Below, piece after piece: positions 14,528-21,957 of a stretch of 35,852 nucleotides of DNA; position 1 is the stretch's first letter, and the number at the start of each line of letters is the position of its first letter. Where the stretch lies: the NCBI GenBank assembly GCA_903884345.1, contig CAISEE010000005.1:1-35852 (forward strand), in the 5' to 3' direction. The position numbers and the translations under genes were made by a program. Origin of the DNA: Candidatus Adlerbacteria bacterium. GTDB taxonomy: Bacteria; Patescibacteriota; Minisyncoccia; Phycocordibacterales; SBAW01. The notes under the pieces are model-generated. The model saw only the letters and a list, made by a program, of their open reading frames with translations, had not been told where the DNA came from and did no database searches.

Positions 14528-16444
14528 ATGTACATCATCCGACGCGCACCCAATAACCCGCTCCTCTCGCCCATTGCCGATCGCCAATGGGAGGCACGCG
14601 CGAGTTTCAATGGCTGCCCCGTCAAGCGCGGCAACGTCACACACCTCCTCTACCGCGCGCTCGGGCGACCCGACCCGCTCATGTCGCCGGGCGGCCTCTC
14701 GACCATCGGCAAGGCGATTTCAATCAACGGCGAGCGCTTCCACGATCGCAAGCAGTTTATCGTGCCTGAGGAGCCGTGGGAGAAATACGGCTGTGAGGAT
14801 CCACGTGTCACCTACTTCGAGGGCCAGTACATCATCTTTTATACGGCACTCGGCGGCATGCCCTTTGGGCCCAACAACATCAAGGTTGCGGCGGCATTCT
14901 CGACCGACCTCGAACACGTCACCGAGAAACACCTCATCACGCCGTTTAACGCCAAGGCGATGACCATCTTCCCCGAACGCATCAACGGCAAAATCACCGT
15001 GATGTTCAGCGCACACACCGATGAGCCACCCGCCCACATGGTGATTGCCCAGTGCAAGAAACTCGAGGATCTCTGGGACATCACTTTTTGGGAGAAATGG
15101 CACGCCGACTTCGACAGCCACATCCTCAACCCGCTGCGCTCCGACCACGATCACGTCGAGGTGGGCGCACCGCCGATCAAGACCAAAGACGGCTGGCTCG
15201 TCGTCTACTCGTATATCGAGAACTACTTCAGCGACAGCAAGGTCTTCGGCATCGAAGCGCTCCTTTTGGACCTCAATGACCCGATGAAGATCATCGGGCG
15301 CACGCGCGGCCCCATCATGACACCCGAAGAGAACTACGAGCACTTCGGCATCGTGCCCGAGATTGTCTTCCCCTCCGGCGCCCTGCTCGAGAAGAACCGC
15401 CTCGACATCTACTACGGCGCGGCCGACACGGTGTGTGCCAAGGCGTCGCTCAACGTGCAAGATCTTTTGAACGCGATGATTCCCGAGCGCCACAGCGGCC
15501 TCGTCGTGCGCGCCAAAGAGAACCCCATTCTCAAACCATTGCAAGAGCACGCCTGGGAGAAACGCGCCGTCTTTAACGCGGGCGTCGTCGACCTCGACGG
15601 CACGATCCACATCCTCTACCGCGCCATGGGCGACGACAATACCTCGGTCATCGGCTACGCGGGCACGAAGAACGGCGTCAAAATCACCGAGCGTTCGCCC
15701 GAGCCTGCCTACGTGCCGCGCGAGGATTTCGAGATAAAAAAAGGCGACGCCAACGGTAACTCCGGCTGCGAGGATCCGCGTCTTACGGTCATCGGCGACA
15801 CCGTGTACATGGCCTACACCGCCTACGACGGCGTCCATGCGCCGCGCGCCGCACTGACCTCGATCTCGAAGACCGACTTCTTGGCGAAGAAATGGAGCAA
15901 ATGGAGCAAGGCGCAGCTCGTGACGCCTGACGACTATGACGACAAGGACGCGTGCCTCGTCGAAGAGAAAATCGGCGGCCAGTACATGTTCCTCCACCGC
16001 ATCAGCCCGCAGTTGTGCGCCGACCTCATCAACACGCTCGACTTCAAGAAGAACCGCGTCAATCGTTGCATCGAAATCATGGGCCCGCGCCCGGGTAGTT
16101 GGGATAGCAAAAAGATCGGCATCGCGGGACCTCCAATCAAGACCGAAAAGGGTTGGCTCCTCATCTACCATGGCGTCTCCAAGCACAAGACGTACCGACT
16201 CGGCGCGGCGCTGCTCGACCTCGACAACCCGTCGATCGTGCTCTCGCGCGCCGTCGACCCGATTCTTGAGCCGGTCGACGACTTCGAGAAAAACGGCATC
16301 ATCCCCAACGCCATCTTCTCGTGCGGCATCGTCAATCGTGCCGGGACGCTCTACATCTACTACGGTGGCGCCGACACGGTCATGTGCGTGGCAAAGATGT
16401 CGCTCGCCAAATTGCTCAAAATCCTCACGCCTGATAACCTGTAA
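14528..16444 (+). CDS. Tandem GH130 protein with two fused propeller domains
   Basis: 638 residues, about twice a normal GH130 enzyme. Half one (about 1-318) has NPLLSPIADRQWEARASFNG, LLYRALG, GCEDPR (88-93), IFPERINGK and a closing YYGAADT. Half two (about 325-638) repeats the whole pattern with NPILKP, AVFNAG, ILYRAMGDD, GCEDPR (413-418), the equivalent 'VEEKIGG', 'IYHGVSKHK' and YYGGADT. The GCEDPR motif is kept in both halves, so neither half is obviously dead. In half two the phosphate-pocket segment reads 'DACLVEEKI' rather than 'LFPE'. No signal or membrane helix is seen, so the protein is cytoplasmic. It lies 21 bases after the anchored GH130 and 5 bases before the phosphomutase-like gene. 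Confidence 0.85.
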   Translation: MYIIRRAPNNPLLSPIADRQWEARASFNGCPVKRGNVTHLLYRALGRPDPLMSPGGLSTIGKAISINGERFHDRKQFIVPEEPWEKYGCEDPRVTYFEGQYIIFYTALGGMPFGPNNIKVAAAFSTDLEHVTEKHLITPFNAKAMTIFPERINGKITVMFSAHTDEPPAHMVIAQCKKLEDLWDITFWEKWHADFDSHILNPLRSDHDHVEVGAPPIKTKDGWLVVYSYIENYFSDSKVFGIEALLLDLNDPMKIIGRTRGPIMTPEENYEHFGIVPEIVFPSGALLEKNRLDIYYGAADTVCAKASLNVQDLLNAMIPERHSGLVVRAKENPILKPLQEHAWEKRAVFNAGVVDLDGTIHILYRAMGDDNTSVIGYAGTKNGVKITERSPEPAYVPREDFEIKKGDANGNSGCEDPRLTVIGDTVYMAYTAYDGVHAPRAALTSISKTDFLAKKWSKWSKAQLVTPDDYDDKDACLVEEKIGGQYMFLHRISPQLCADLINTLDFKKNRVNRCIEIMGPRPGSWDSKKIGIAGPPIKTEKGWLLIYHGVSKHKTYRLGAALLDLDNPSIVLSRAVDPILEPVDDFEKNGIIPNAIFSCGIVNRAGTLYIYYGGADTVMCVAKMSLAKLLKILTPDNL

Positions 16445-16449
16445 CTATC

Positions 16450-17388
16450 ATGGTACCCAAACTGCTTGCCTTCGATTTAGACGACACGCTCGCCGAAAGC
16501 AAGCAGCCCCTTACCGATGAGATGGCGCACGCCTTTTCGAGTGTGCTCGATCACATCCCACTGGCCGTCATGACGGGCGGTGCCTTCCCGCAGCTCAAAA
16601 AGCAGTTCCTCTCGAATTTGCCGGGGCAATCGAAGCTCGACCATCTCTACCTCTTCCCGACCAGCGCCGCGCAGTGCTACACCTACAAAGACGGAGACTG
16701 GCGACTCCAGTACGACCACTCACTCACGGCCGATGAAAAGGCCGCCATCCTCGCTGCGTTCGACGAATCGCTCAAAGAAGTCGGCCTCGCAGAGTTGCCG
16801 CATGAAGTGTGGGGCGACCGTATCGAGGACCGCGTGGGACAGATCACCTTCTCGGGATTAGGGCAATTCGCGCCGGTTCCCGCCAAACGCGCCTGGGACC
16901 CCGACAAGAAGAAGCGCGACGCACTGCGCGAGGCGCTTTCAAAACGACTTCCGAAAGACTTCTCGATCAAGACCGGCGGGTCGACTTCGGTCGACATCAC
17001 GCGCGAGGGTATCAGCAAAGCCTACGGCATCACGCAGCTTTCGGAGCTGACCGGGATTCCCGTTCGTGACATGCTCTACGTCGGCGACGCGCTCCAAGAC
17101 GGTGGCAACGACGCGGTGGTCAAAGAGACCGGCGTCCCCACCTTCGCGGTAAAAAATCCCGATGACACCGTGGTCTTGCTGAAAAAAACCTGGGCCGAAT
17201 TTCACATCGATGACCATGTGAGCAAGAAGTTTCTCCCCCTCGTCGTCACGGCGCTCGCGGTCGCAATACTGGGCGCTGGCACGATCGGCATCATCATTTC
17301 TGCCGAGCCCTCGCCCGAGACCATCGTCAAAGAGACCTCGCAGCAGCACGCCGCACCCGCGCCGATACTGAAAAAAGGGTACCGCTAA
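16450..17388 (+). CDS. Phosphomannomutase-like HAD protein with a C-terminal membrane helix
   Basis: 312 residues. HAD motif I is FDLDDTL (D9, D11), motif II is MTGG (T42), and the late motifs are TGGSTSVDITREGISK and YVGDALQDGGND. The cap region, PTSAAQCYTYKDGDW through GQITFSGLGQF, follows the eukaryotic-type phosphomannomutase (HAD-IIB) pattern, so it may convert mannose-1-P to mannose-6-P. A phosphatase acting on another sugar phosphate is the alternative. Odd feature: residues about 261-285 form a membrane helix (FLPLVVTALAVAILG...) followed by a 27-residue tail, which normal phosphomannomutases lack. It is the last gene of the mannose operon. Confidence 0.8.
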   Translation: MVPKLLAFDLDDTLAESKQPLTDEMAHAFSSVLDHIPLAVMTGGAFPQLKKQFLSNLPGQSKLDHLYLFPTSAAQCYTYKDGDWRLQYDHSLTADEKAAILAAFDESLKEVGLAELPHEVWGDRIEDRVGQITFSGLGQFAPVPAKRAWDPDKKKRDALREALSKRLPKDFSIKTGGSTSVDITREGISKAYGITQLSELTGIPVRDMLYVGDALQDGGNDAVVKETGVPTFAVKNPDDTVVLLKKTWAEFHIDDHVSKKFLPLVVTALAVAILGAGTIGIIISAEPSPETIVKETSQQHAAPAPILKKGYR

Positions 17389-17417
17389 ACATCTGCGTCG
17401 CTGCGTAGGTAGCAATA

Positions 17418-17448
17418 TGGCCGAGCGAAAATCTGTTTCGCTCGGCCA
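17418..17448. terminator. Strong hairpin between convergent genes
   Basis: TGGCCGAGCGAAA (17418-17430) and TTTCGCTCGGCCA (17436-17448) form a perfect 13-bp stem with a 5-base loop. It lies between the phosphomannomutase-like gene and the leftward small membrane gene. There is no clean T run on either side, so it may serve both directions as a weak or factor-assisted terminator. Confidence 0.6.
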
Positions 17449-17463
17449 CTGACGAACCGCGTA

Positions 17464-17655
17464 TCATCGTTTGCGGAGAGGTTCCGTAAAGGCGATACCG
17501 ATGAACACGATGAGCCAAAAGATGATGTACAGTGCCATGAACGGCGCGGCGCACGGCCCCAGCATTTTCTCGAATCTCGACGGCGGCGGCTCGGTGCCCA
17601 ACATCGCTCGAAGCAATCCGCCTGCACCAGCCGCGACACCAGCAGAACTCACCAT
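17464..17655 (-). CDS. Small single-pass membrane protein, unknown
   Basis: 63 residues beginning MVSSAGVAAGAGGLL, with one clear membrane helix (FMALYIIFWLIVFIGIAF, about 40-57) and a basic end, EPLRKR. The start at 17655 is supported by a good Shine-Dalgarno sequence AGGAGGG (17670 to 17664) 8 bases upstream and by a promoter. A longer frame to 17739 would start at the -35 box. No family is recognised. It stands alone between two terminator-like or intergenic regions. Confidence 0.6.
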   Translation of the reverse strand: MVSSAGVAAGAGGLLRAMLGTEPPPSRFEKMLGPCAAPFMALYIIFWLIVFIGIAFTEPLRKR

Positions 17656-17710
17656 TCCCGCATCCCTCCTTCGTGAAGTGAGACTATTCCCACCACAACA
17701 TACCCACACC

Positions 17711-17739
17711 AAAGTACAGTGAAAATGAAGACGCGTCAA
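17711..17739 (-). promoter_or_regulatory. Promoter TTGACG-17-TACTTT for the small membrane gene
   Basis: On the minus strand TTGACG (17739 to 17734) and TACTTT (17716 to 17711) are 17 bases apart. The leader of about 50 bases carries the AGGAGGG Shine-Dalgarno sequence at 17664-17670. Confidence 0.6.
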
Positions 17740-17755
17740 ACGTTGCCGTTCAATA

Positions 17756-18568
17756 TCATTTAAGACTCTTCTCGACCGTGTACTCGCCTACTTTCGTGCG
17801 CAAAATGTGGAGCGCGAGTGCGGGGGTGCCGAGGAAGTTGCCCAGGCCGTGGGCTATGGAGCGAGCGTACGTGCCGCTGGAACAGGAAATTTTAATGGTC
17901 GCGCAGCGAAACTCGCGGTCACCGTTAATGCTAAGGTAGCGGCGCCAGGTGCGCACGATCTCGTCTTGGCGAAAGTCGCCGTTGACCTTCTCGATGGTCG
18001 TCTCGATGTAGGAGAGCAAATCCGACTCGGTGATTTTGTAGACGCCCTCGAGCGTGATGTCATAGACGGTGACGGTCTTGCTCGGCAAGACGATGGTGCC
18101 CAGCATGTTCGAGCGAGCCCATTCGAAGAGCGACTTACCTTCGACGGTTTTGGACGAGAATGGCGGGTACTCTTGCGAGACGGTACCGCGAAACTCGTTG
18201 AGCCCTTTCTCGATCATGCGCTTGGTGATTGCCTCGTCCTCGCCGGTCTCCATGACGCGGCCCAAGAGGTCGTAGGTATCGGTGGCAAAGCCAAAGAGAA
18301 CGTCGAGCGTGTACTCTTTGCTCATGTCGAGGTAGGCCTCGCGCATCTTGTTGGCCGAACCCACCAAGGTAATAAGGACGCCCTCGGCCATAGGGTCGAG
18401 CCGTCCGGCGTACGAGAGAACCTCGCGGGCGTACTCCTGCTGTTGCTCGCGCAGGCGGTCGAGGCGCTCACGCGGTGTCTCGCCCAGCTGCTTGTACAAA
18501 TTGAGCACCTTTCCTCCGGTGGTTCGCGGCTTGTGTGGGGTCTCGTTTTTGATATCGTCCATAGGCAT
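17756..18568 (-). CDS. truB: tRNA pseudouridine-55 synthase TruB-like
   Basis: 270 residues from the ATG at 18568. An ATG at 18562 is equally possible, and the frame open to 18628 would cross the divergent promoter region. The catalytic motif YAGRLDPMAEGVL carries the nucleophilic aspartate D58. SQEYPPFSSKTVEGKSLF and 'CSSGTYARSIAHGLG' are TruB landmarks. It should isomerise uridine 55 in the T-loop of tRNAs. Unlike E. coli TruB, the N-terminus lacks the 'DKP.G.TS' stretch and instead starts with KVLNLYKQLGETPRERL. No long C-terminal PUA domain is obvious. The gene is divergent from hisS, so two translation-related genes share a control region. Confidence 0.88.
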   Translation of the reverse strand: MPMDDIKNETPHKPRTTGGKVLNLYKQLGETPRERLDRLREQQQEYAREVLSYAGRLDPMAEGVLITLVGSANKMREAYLDMSKEYTLDVLFGFATDTYDLLGRVMETGEDEAITKRMIEKGLNEFRGTVSQEYPPFSSKTVEGKSLFEWARSNMLGTIVLPSKTVTVYDITLEGVYKITESDLLSYIETTIEKVNGDFRQDEIVRTWRRYLSINGDREFRCATIKISCSSGTYARSIAHGLGNFLGTPALALHILRTKVGEYTVEKSLK

Positions 18569-18598
18569 CGGGTTAGTGAACTCTGACAGTATTTCTGT

Positions 18599-18623
18599 TA
18601 GAATACCCTGTAATAGCACTATG
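18599..18623 (+). promoter_or_regulatory. hisS promoter region
   Basis: TAGAAT at 18599-18604 would start transcription about 10 bases before the ATG at 18621. TAATAG at 18611-18616 is a second possible -10 box with only 4 bases to the ATG. No Shine-Dalgarno sequence is present. On the other strand TACTGT (18591 to 18586) is a candidate -10 for truB. Confidence 0.4.
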
Positions 18624-19868
18624 AGCAAAAAAGAAAAACTATCGGTTGAGCCATATAAAGGAGTTCGCGATTTCTTCCCAGAGGATCAGGCATTATTGAC
18701 GTACCTGTTCGAGACGTACCGCCGTGTGGCCAACCGCTACGGCTACGTCGAGTACCACGCGTCGATCCTCGAGCCCTCCGAGCTCTACAAGAGCAAGGGC
18801 GCCGAGAACGAGGAGATGGTCAACGAGCAGACGTATTCCTTCACCGACCGCGGCGGCCGTGAGGTGACGCTGCGCCCCGAGATGACCCCGACCGTCGCGC
18901 GCCTCGTGGCCGCACGCCGTCGCGACCTTGGCTTCCCGCTGCGCCTCTTCTCGATCCCTAACGTCTTTCGCTACGAGCGCCCTCAGCGCGGCCGCTTGCG
19001 CGAGCACTGGCAGCTCAATGTCGATTTGTTCGGTTCGCCGTCGCTTTCGGCTGATGCCGAGATTATCTCGGTCGCGCACGCGCTCATGAAGGCCTTCGGC
19101 GCCGAAGAGAAAGACTTCCAAATCCGCATCGGCAGCCGCACCTTCCTCAACTCACTTACCGGCAAACTCGCACTTGATGCCGAAAACGGCAAGAAGCTGA
19201 TTAACCTGCTCGACCGCCGCGGCAAGATGTCGGGCGCCGAATTTGCCGCGGGGCTCAAAGACCTTGGCGTGCCCGAGGACACCTTCGTCAATATCCATGC
19301 CCCGGGGGACGCGCGCGAGGTCATCAATCTGCTCAACAACCTCGGCATCACCAACGCGGTCTTTGACCCGTCGATCGTGCGAGGCTTCGACTACTACACC
19401 GGACTCGTCTTCGAGGTCTTCGACACGCACCCCGACAACAATCGCGCACTCTTCGGCGGCGGCCGCTACGAGAACCTTACGACGCTCTTTGACGACGAGG
19501 CGGTCTCGGGTGTCGGATTCGGGATGGGCGACGTCACCATGAAGGACTTCCTCGAGGTGCGCGGCCTGCTCCCCACCTACGAGTCGCCCATCACCGTCTA
19601 CCTCGCCGTTGCCTCCGAAGAGGTCTCACCGCAGGCCTTGGCCATCGCCGAGGAATTGCGTGGCGAAGGCGTCAACGCGGCGGTGGACTTCGGCGATAAA
19701 AAGCTCGCCGACCAGATCAAGGCTGCGGCAAAGCACTCGATCCCCTACCTCATCGTCGTCGGCGAGGACGAAATCGCCGCAGGACAGTTTACTGTGCGCG
19801 ACCTTAAAACCGGTACGGAAGAACTGCTCGACCGCGAGGCATTACCGTCATTCTTCACTTCCAAATAA
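18621..19868 (+). CDS. hisS: Histidyl-tRNA synthetase
   Basis: 415 residues, normal for bacterial HisRS. It charges tRNA-His with histidine in the cytoplasm. Class II features are motif 1 around VEYHASILEPSELY, motif 2 with TLRPEMTPTVARLV and FRYERPQRGRLREHWQ, the histidine-specific RGFDYYTGLVFEVF, and motif 3 GGRYENL...GVGFGMGD. The C-terminal anticodon-binding domain (about 325-415) has YLAVASEE and the closing 'DKKLADQIKAAAK'. The upstream open frame to 18348 is not used, since the family N-terminus YKGVRDFFPED begins just after the ATG at 18621. It is probably co-transcribed with the following exonuclease gene, 7 bases downstream. Confidence 0.96.
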   Translation: MSKKEKLSVEPYKGVRDFFPEDQALLTYLFETYRRVANRYGYVEYHASILEPSELYKSKGAENEEMVNEQTYSFTDRGGREVTLRPEMTPTVARLVAARRRDLGFPLRLFSIPNVFRYERPQRGRLREHWQLNVDLFGSPSLSADAEIISVAHALMKAFGAEEKDFQIRIGSRTFLNSLTGKLALDAENGKKLINLLDRRGKMSGAEFAAGLKDLGVPEDTFVNIHAPGDAREVINLLNNLGITNAVFDPSIVRGFDYYTGLVFEVFDTHPDNNRALFGGGRYENLTTLFDDEAVSGVGFGMGDVTMKDFLEVRGLLPTYESPITVYLAVASEEVSPQALAIAEELRGEGVNAAVDFGDKKLADQIKAAAKHSIPYLIVVGEDEIAAGQFTVRDLKTGTEELLDREALPSFFTSK

Positions 19869-19875
19869 TCCCATC

Positions 19876-20448
19876 ATGCGACGCATCATCTTCGACATCG
19901 AGACTCGCGGCGAGACCGTGGGCAGCCCCAACTTTCTCAACCAAGAGATGACCATCTGCTGCATCCACGACTCCAAGACCAACAAGTACTCGAGCTACAC
20001 CATGGATCAGTTGCCCGCGCTCTGGGCCATCCTCGAGCGCGCCGACTTGCTCGTGGGCTACAACTCCGACCACTTCGACATCCCGATTCTCAACAAGTAC
20101 TACCCCGGTGACCTCACGAAAATAAAGAGTATCGACTTGCTCAAAGAAGTTCGCGAAGTGCTGGGCCGCAGACTGAAGATGGACAACCTCGCCGAGGCGA
20201 CCTTGGGTCGCGGCAAAACCAGCAACGGCATGCAGGCCGTCACCTGGTGGAACGAGGGTAAGTACGACCTCGTACGCGAGTACTGCATCGCCGACGTCGA
20301 AATCACCAAAGACCTCTACGAGTACGCCAAGAAAAATAAATCGCTCAAATACAAAGATTTCGACGGCGTTCGCGAAGTGAAGTTAAACCCGTCCAAGTGG
20401 GAAAAAATCGAGGACGCCCCGCTCATGACCCACACCCTGCCGTTTTAA
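19876..20448 (+). CDS. RNase H-like DEDDy exonuclease (YprB type)
   Basis: 190 residues from the ATG at 19876. An RNase H-fold 3'-5' exonuclease pattern is visible: FDIET (D7, E9), GYNSDHFDIPIL (D68) and EYCIADVEIT (Y136, D140). Together these make the DEDDy metal-binding set. The middle resembles the YprB/'predicted exonuclease' branch, which acts on nucleic acids of unknown identity. The C-terminal 40 residues are charged and contain no further domain. It follows hisS by 7 bases and probably shares its transcript. A role in RNA or DNA processing is inference from the fold. Confidence 0.8.
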   Translation: MRRIIFDIETRGETVGSPNFLNQEMTICCIHDSKTNKYSSYTMDQLPALWAILERADLLVGYNSDHFDIPILNKYYPGDLTKIKSIDLLKEVREVLGRRLKMDNLAEATLGRGKTSNGMQAVTWWNEGKYDLVREYCIADVEITKDLYEYAKKNKSLKYKDFDGVREVKLNPSKWEKIEDAPLMTHTLPF

Positions 20449-20483
20449 TTTTCGGGCTCTCGTGGCTATTTCGACACGCAAAC

Positions 20484-20505
20484 AGAAAACCCACCGAAGC
20501 GGGTT
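20484..20505 (-). terminator. Terminator for the leftward gene at 20524-21075
   Basis: AACCC (20488-20492) and GGGTT (20501-20505) flank an 8-base loop. Read leftwards the stem is followed by TTCTGTTTG, a partial T run. The stem is short. It could also weaken read-through from the hisS operon. Confidence 0.5.
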
Positions 20506-20523
20506 CCCCGCAGTCGATGGGCG

Positions 20524-21075
20524 TTATTCGTTAGCACGTGAGGGTGAGCAAAGAGAAGCAGGGCTAACAACCAGGCCGCCTTCAACCGGCTCGACATACA
20601 CACAAAGAAGCCATGGAGGCCCAGAAGAAAAACCGAGAGTATGCAGGCATGCCCGCCCGCGCCCGGCGCAGAATGCCCCGTAGAGCTCTTTCAGAAACGC
20701 CGTTACCGCATCGCGGTCTCCACTTGCCCTGATGACAAACCCATAGCGTGCCCAGGCGCACTCGAGGTCTGGTTCGTTCCACACACCTCTTGCAAAGCGA
20801 CTCCTTTCCGACAGGCAATGGTCACGAAGCCCTCGTTCGTCTAGTTCGGGTGGATTCGGCTCAATCGCGTCGGGAATAAAGTGACCCGGCCAATAGACTA
20901 AATACGTTGATTCCGGAAACTCGTAGAGGCGGAGCCCCCGAGAGTCTACACGGCCTCCTTCAAACTCAATGCCAGATTCGTGATCCGACGTGCCGCTAAA
21001 CCCAAGCGAGATTCCCAAAATGGGACTCTGCTCGCTTCTTCGAAGCAGTCTCATGAAGTGATCACTGCGCCGCAT
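20524..21075 (-). CDS. Unknown soluble protein
   Basis: 183 residues, no membrane helix and no signal peptide. It begins MRRSDHFMRLLRR. The middle carries acidic and aromatic stretches (YLVYWPGHFIPDAIEPNPPELDE), and the end is rich in Ser and Pro. I recognise no domain. The gene is well supported as a transcription unit: a promoter (TTGACG to TATATA), an AAAGGGAG Shine-Dalgarno sequence (21087 to 21080) 4 bases before the ATG, and a hairpin after the stop. It stands alone between the exonuclease and DsbA-like genes. The six cysteines do not form an obvious metal motif. Confidence 0.65.
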   Translation of the reverse strand: MRRSDHFMRLLRRSEQSPILGISLGFSGTSDHESGIEFEGGRVDSRGLRLYEFPESTYLVYWPGHFIPDAIEPNPPELDERGLRDHCLSERSRFARGVWNEPDLECAWARYGFVIRASGDRDAVTAFLKELYGAFCAGRGRACLHTLGFSSGPPWLLCVYVEPVEGGLVVSPASLCSPSRANE

Positions 21076-21117
21076 GTTGCTCCCTTTCTACTTCAGATGG
21101 TAAAGGACATTCATTGC

Positions 21118-21147
21118 TATATAAGCACACATTGCAACGTCCGTCAA
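21118..21147 (-). promoter_or_regulatory. Promoter TTGACG-18-TATATA
   Basis: On the minus strand TTGACG (21147 to 21142) and TATATA (21123 to 21118) are 18 bases apart. TTATAT, one base upstream, gives 17. The leader of about 35 bases carries AAAGGGAG before the ATG at 21075. Confidence 0.65.
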
Positions 21148-21170
21148 TTAAAACACGCGCTTTTTCTCTT

Positions 21171-21200
21171 TTGCTCGCTTCATGCAAACTGCGGTACAAT
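21171..21200 (+). promoter_or_regulatory. Promoter TTGCTC-18-TACAAT for the DsbA-like gene
   Basis: TTGCTC at 21171-21176 and TACAAT at 21195-21200 are 18 bases apart. The leader is about 25 bases, AT-rich, and lacks a clear Shine-Dalgarno sequence before the ATG at 21232. Confidence 0.55.
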
Positions 21201-21231
21201 GGCGGGACAGTTATTGTAATTAACATTTAGT

Positions 21232-21957
21232 ATGAAAAGCCAATACGTACTCCCCATTACTATCGTGGTCGCGGGTTTGCTCGTCGCGGGGGCGGTGTTC
21301 TTCGTGGGCAAGACCAATCATCCGTCGACCGACAGCACGGCGCCGGCTCGCCTCACGGTGCGCCCCTATGACCCGGCAGTCGATCACATTTTGGGCAACC
21401 CCAACGCGCCGGTCAAAGTGATCGAGTACGCAGACCTCGAGTGCCCGTTTTGTAAGACCTTCGAGACGACGATGCACCAGGTGATGGATTACTACGGCGC
21501 CTCGGGTAAGGTCGCCTGGATCTATCGCCCGTTCCCGCTCGCGCAGATTCACTCCAAGGCGCCAGAAGAGGCAGCCGCCGCGGAATGTGCCGCACAACAA
21601 GGGGGCGACGCCGCGTACTACAAGTACATCGACCTCGTCTACCAGACGACGCCGGGCGAGAACAACCTCGACCTCGCACAACTCCCCGTCATGGCGCAGA
21701 AGGTCGGCCTCGACGTGCCGAAATTCAACCAGTGTCTCGCCGCCGGTACGGCAACGAAGAAGGTGCAGGACAGCTACAACGAGGCGATCGGCCTCGGCGC
21801 ACAGGGCACGCCGTTTACATTGATCTCGGTCGGGGCCGACGCGGTTTCGCTCCAGGGTGCGCAGCCGTACGATTCGATGCGCGCCGCTATCGACGCCGTG
21901 CTTTCGCAGATGCCGGGCGCTTCGGCGACTTCCTCGACGACAACGTCGGGACAGTAA
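21232..21957 (+). CDS. Membrane-anchored DsbA/BdbD-like thiol-disulfide oxidoreductase
   Basis: 241 residues. A basic start and one membrane helix (about 7-25) place the rest outside the cytoplasm. The thioredoxin fold follows, with VIEYADLECPFC giving the redox pair C71-C74 (CPFC), a helical insertion, and the cis-proline loop GTPF (P194). It should form or shuffle disulfides in exported proteins. The tail is a Ser/Thr-rich low-complexity end (SATSSTTTSGQ). Only two further cysteines are visible (C119 and C168). The last 71 bases overlap the 3' end of the convergent helicase gene. No DsbB/VKOR partner is in the window. Confidence 0.88.
   Translation: MKSQYVLPITIVVAGLLVAGAVFFVGKTNHPSTDSTAPARLTVRPYDPAVDHILGNPNAPVKVIEYADLECPFCKTFETTMHQVMDYYGASGKVAWIYRPFPLAQIHSKAPEEAAAAECAAQQGGDAAYYKYIDLVYQTTPGENNLDLAQLPVMAQKVGLDVPKFNQCLAAGTATKKVQDSYNEAIGLGAQGTPFTLISVGADAVSLQGAQPYDSMRAAIDAVLSQMPGASATSSTTTSGQ

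Noticed and set aside
14720-16186. Long minus-strand frame (488 codons) opposite the tandem GH130 gene
   Set aside because: It is antisense to a gene with two conserved domains, and its sequence shows no recognisable motif. The length is explained by high GC content.
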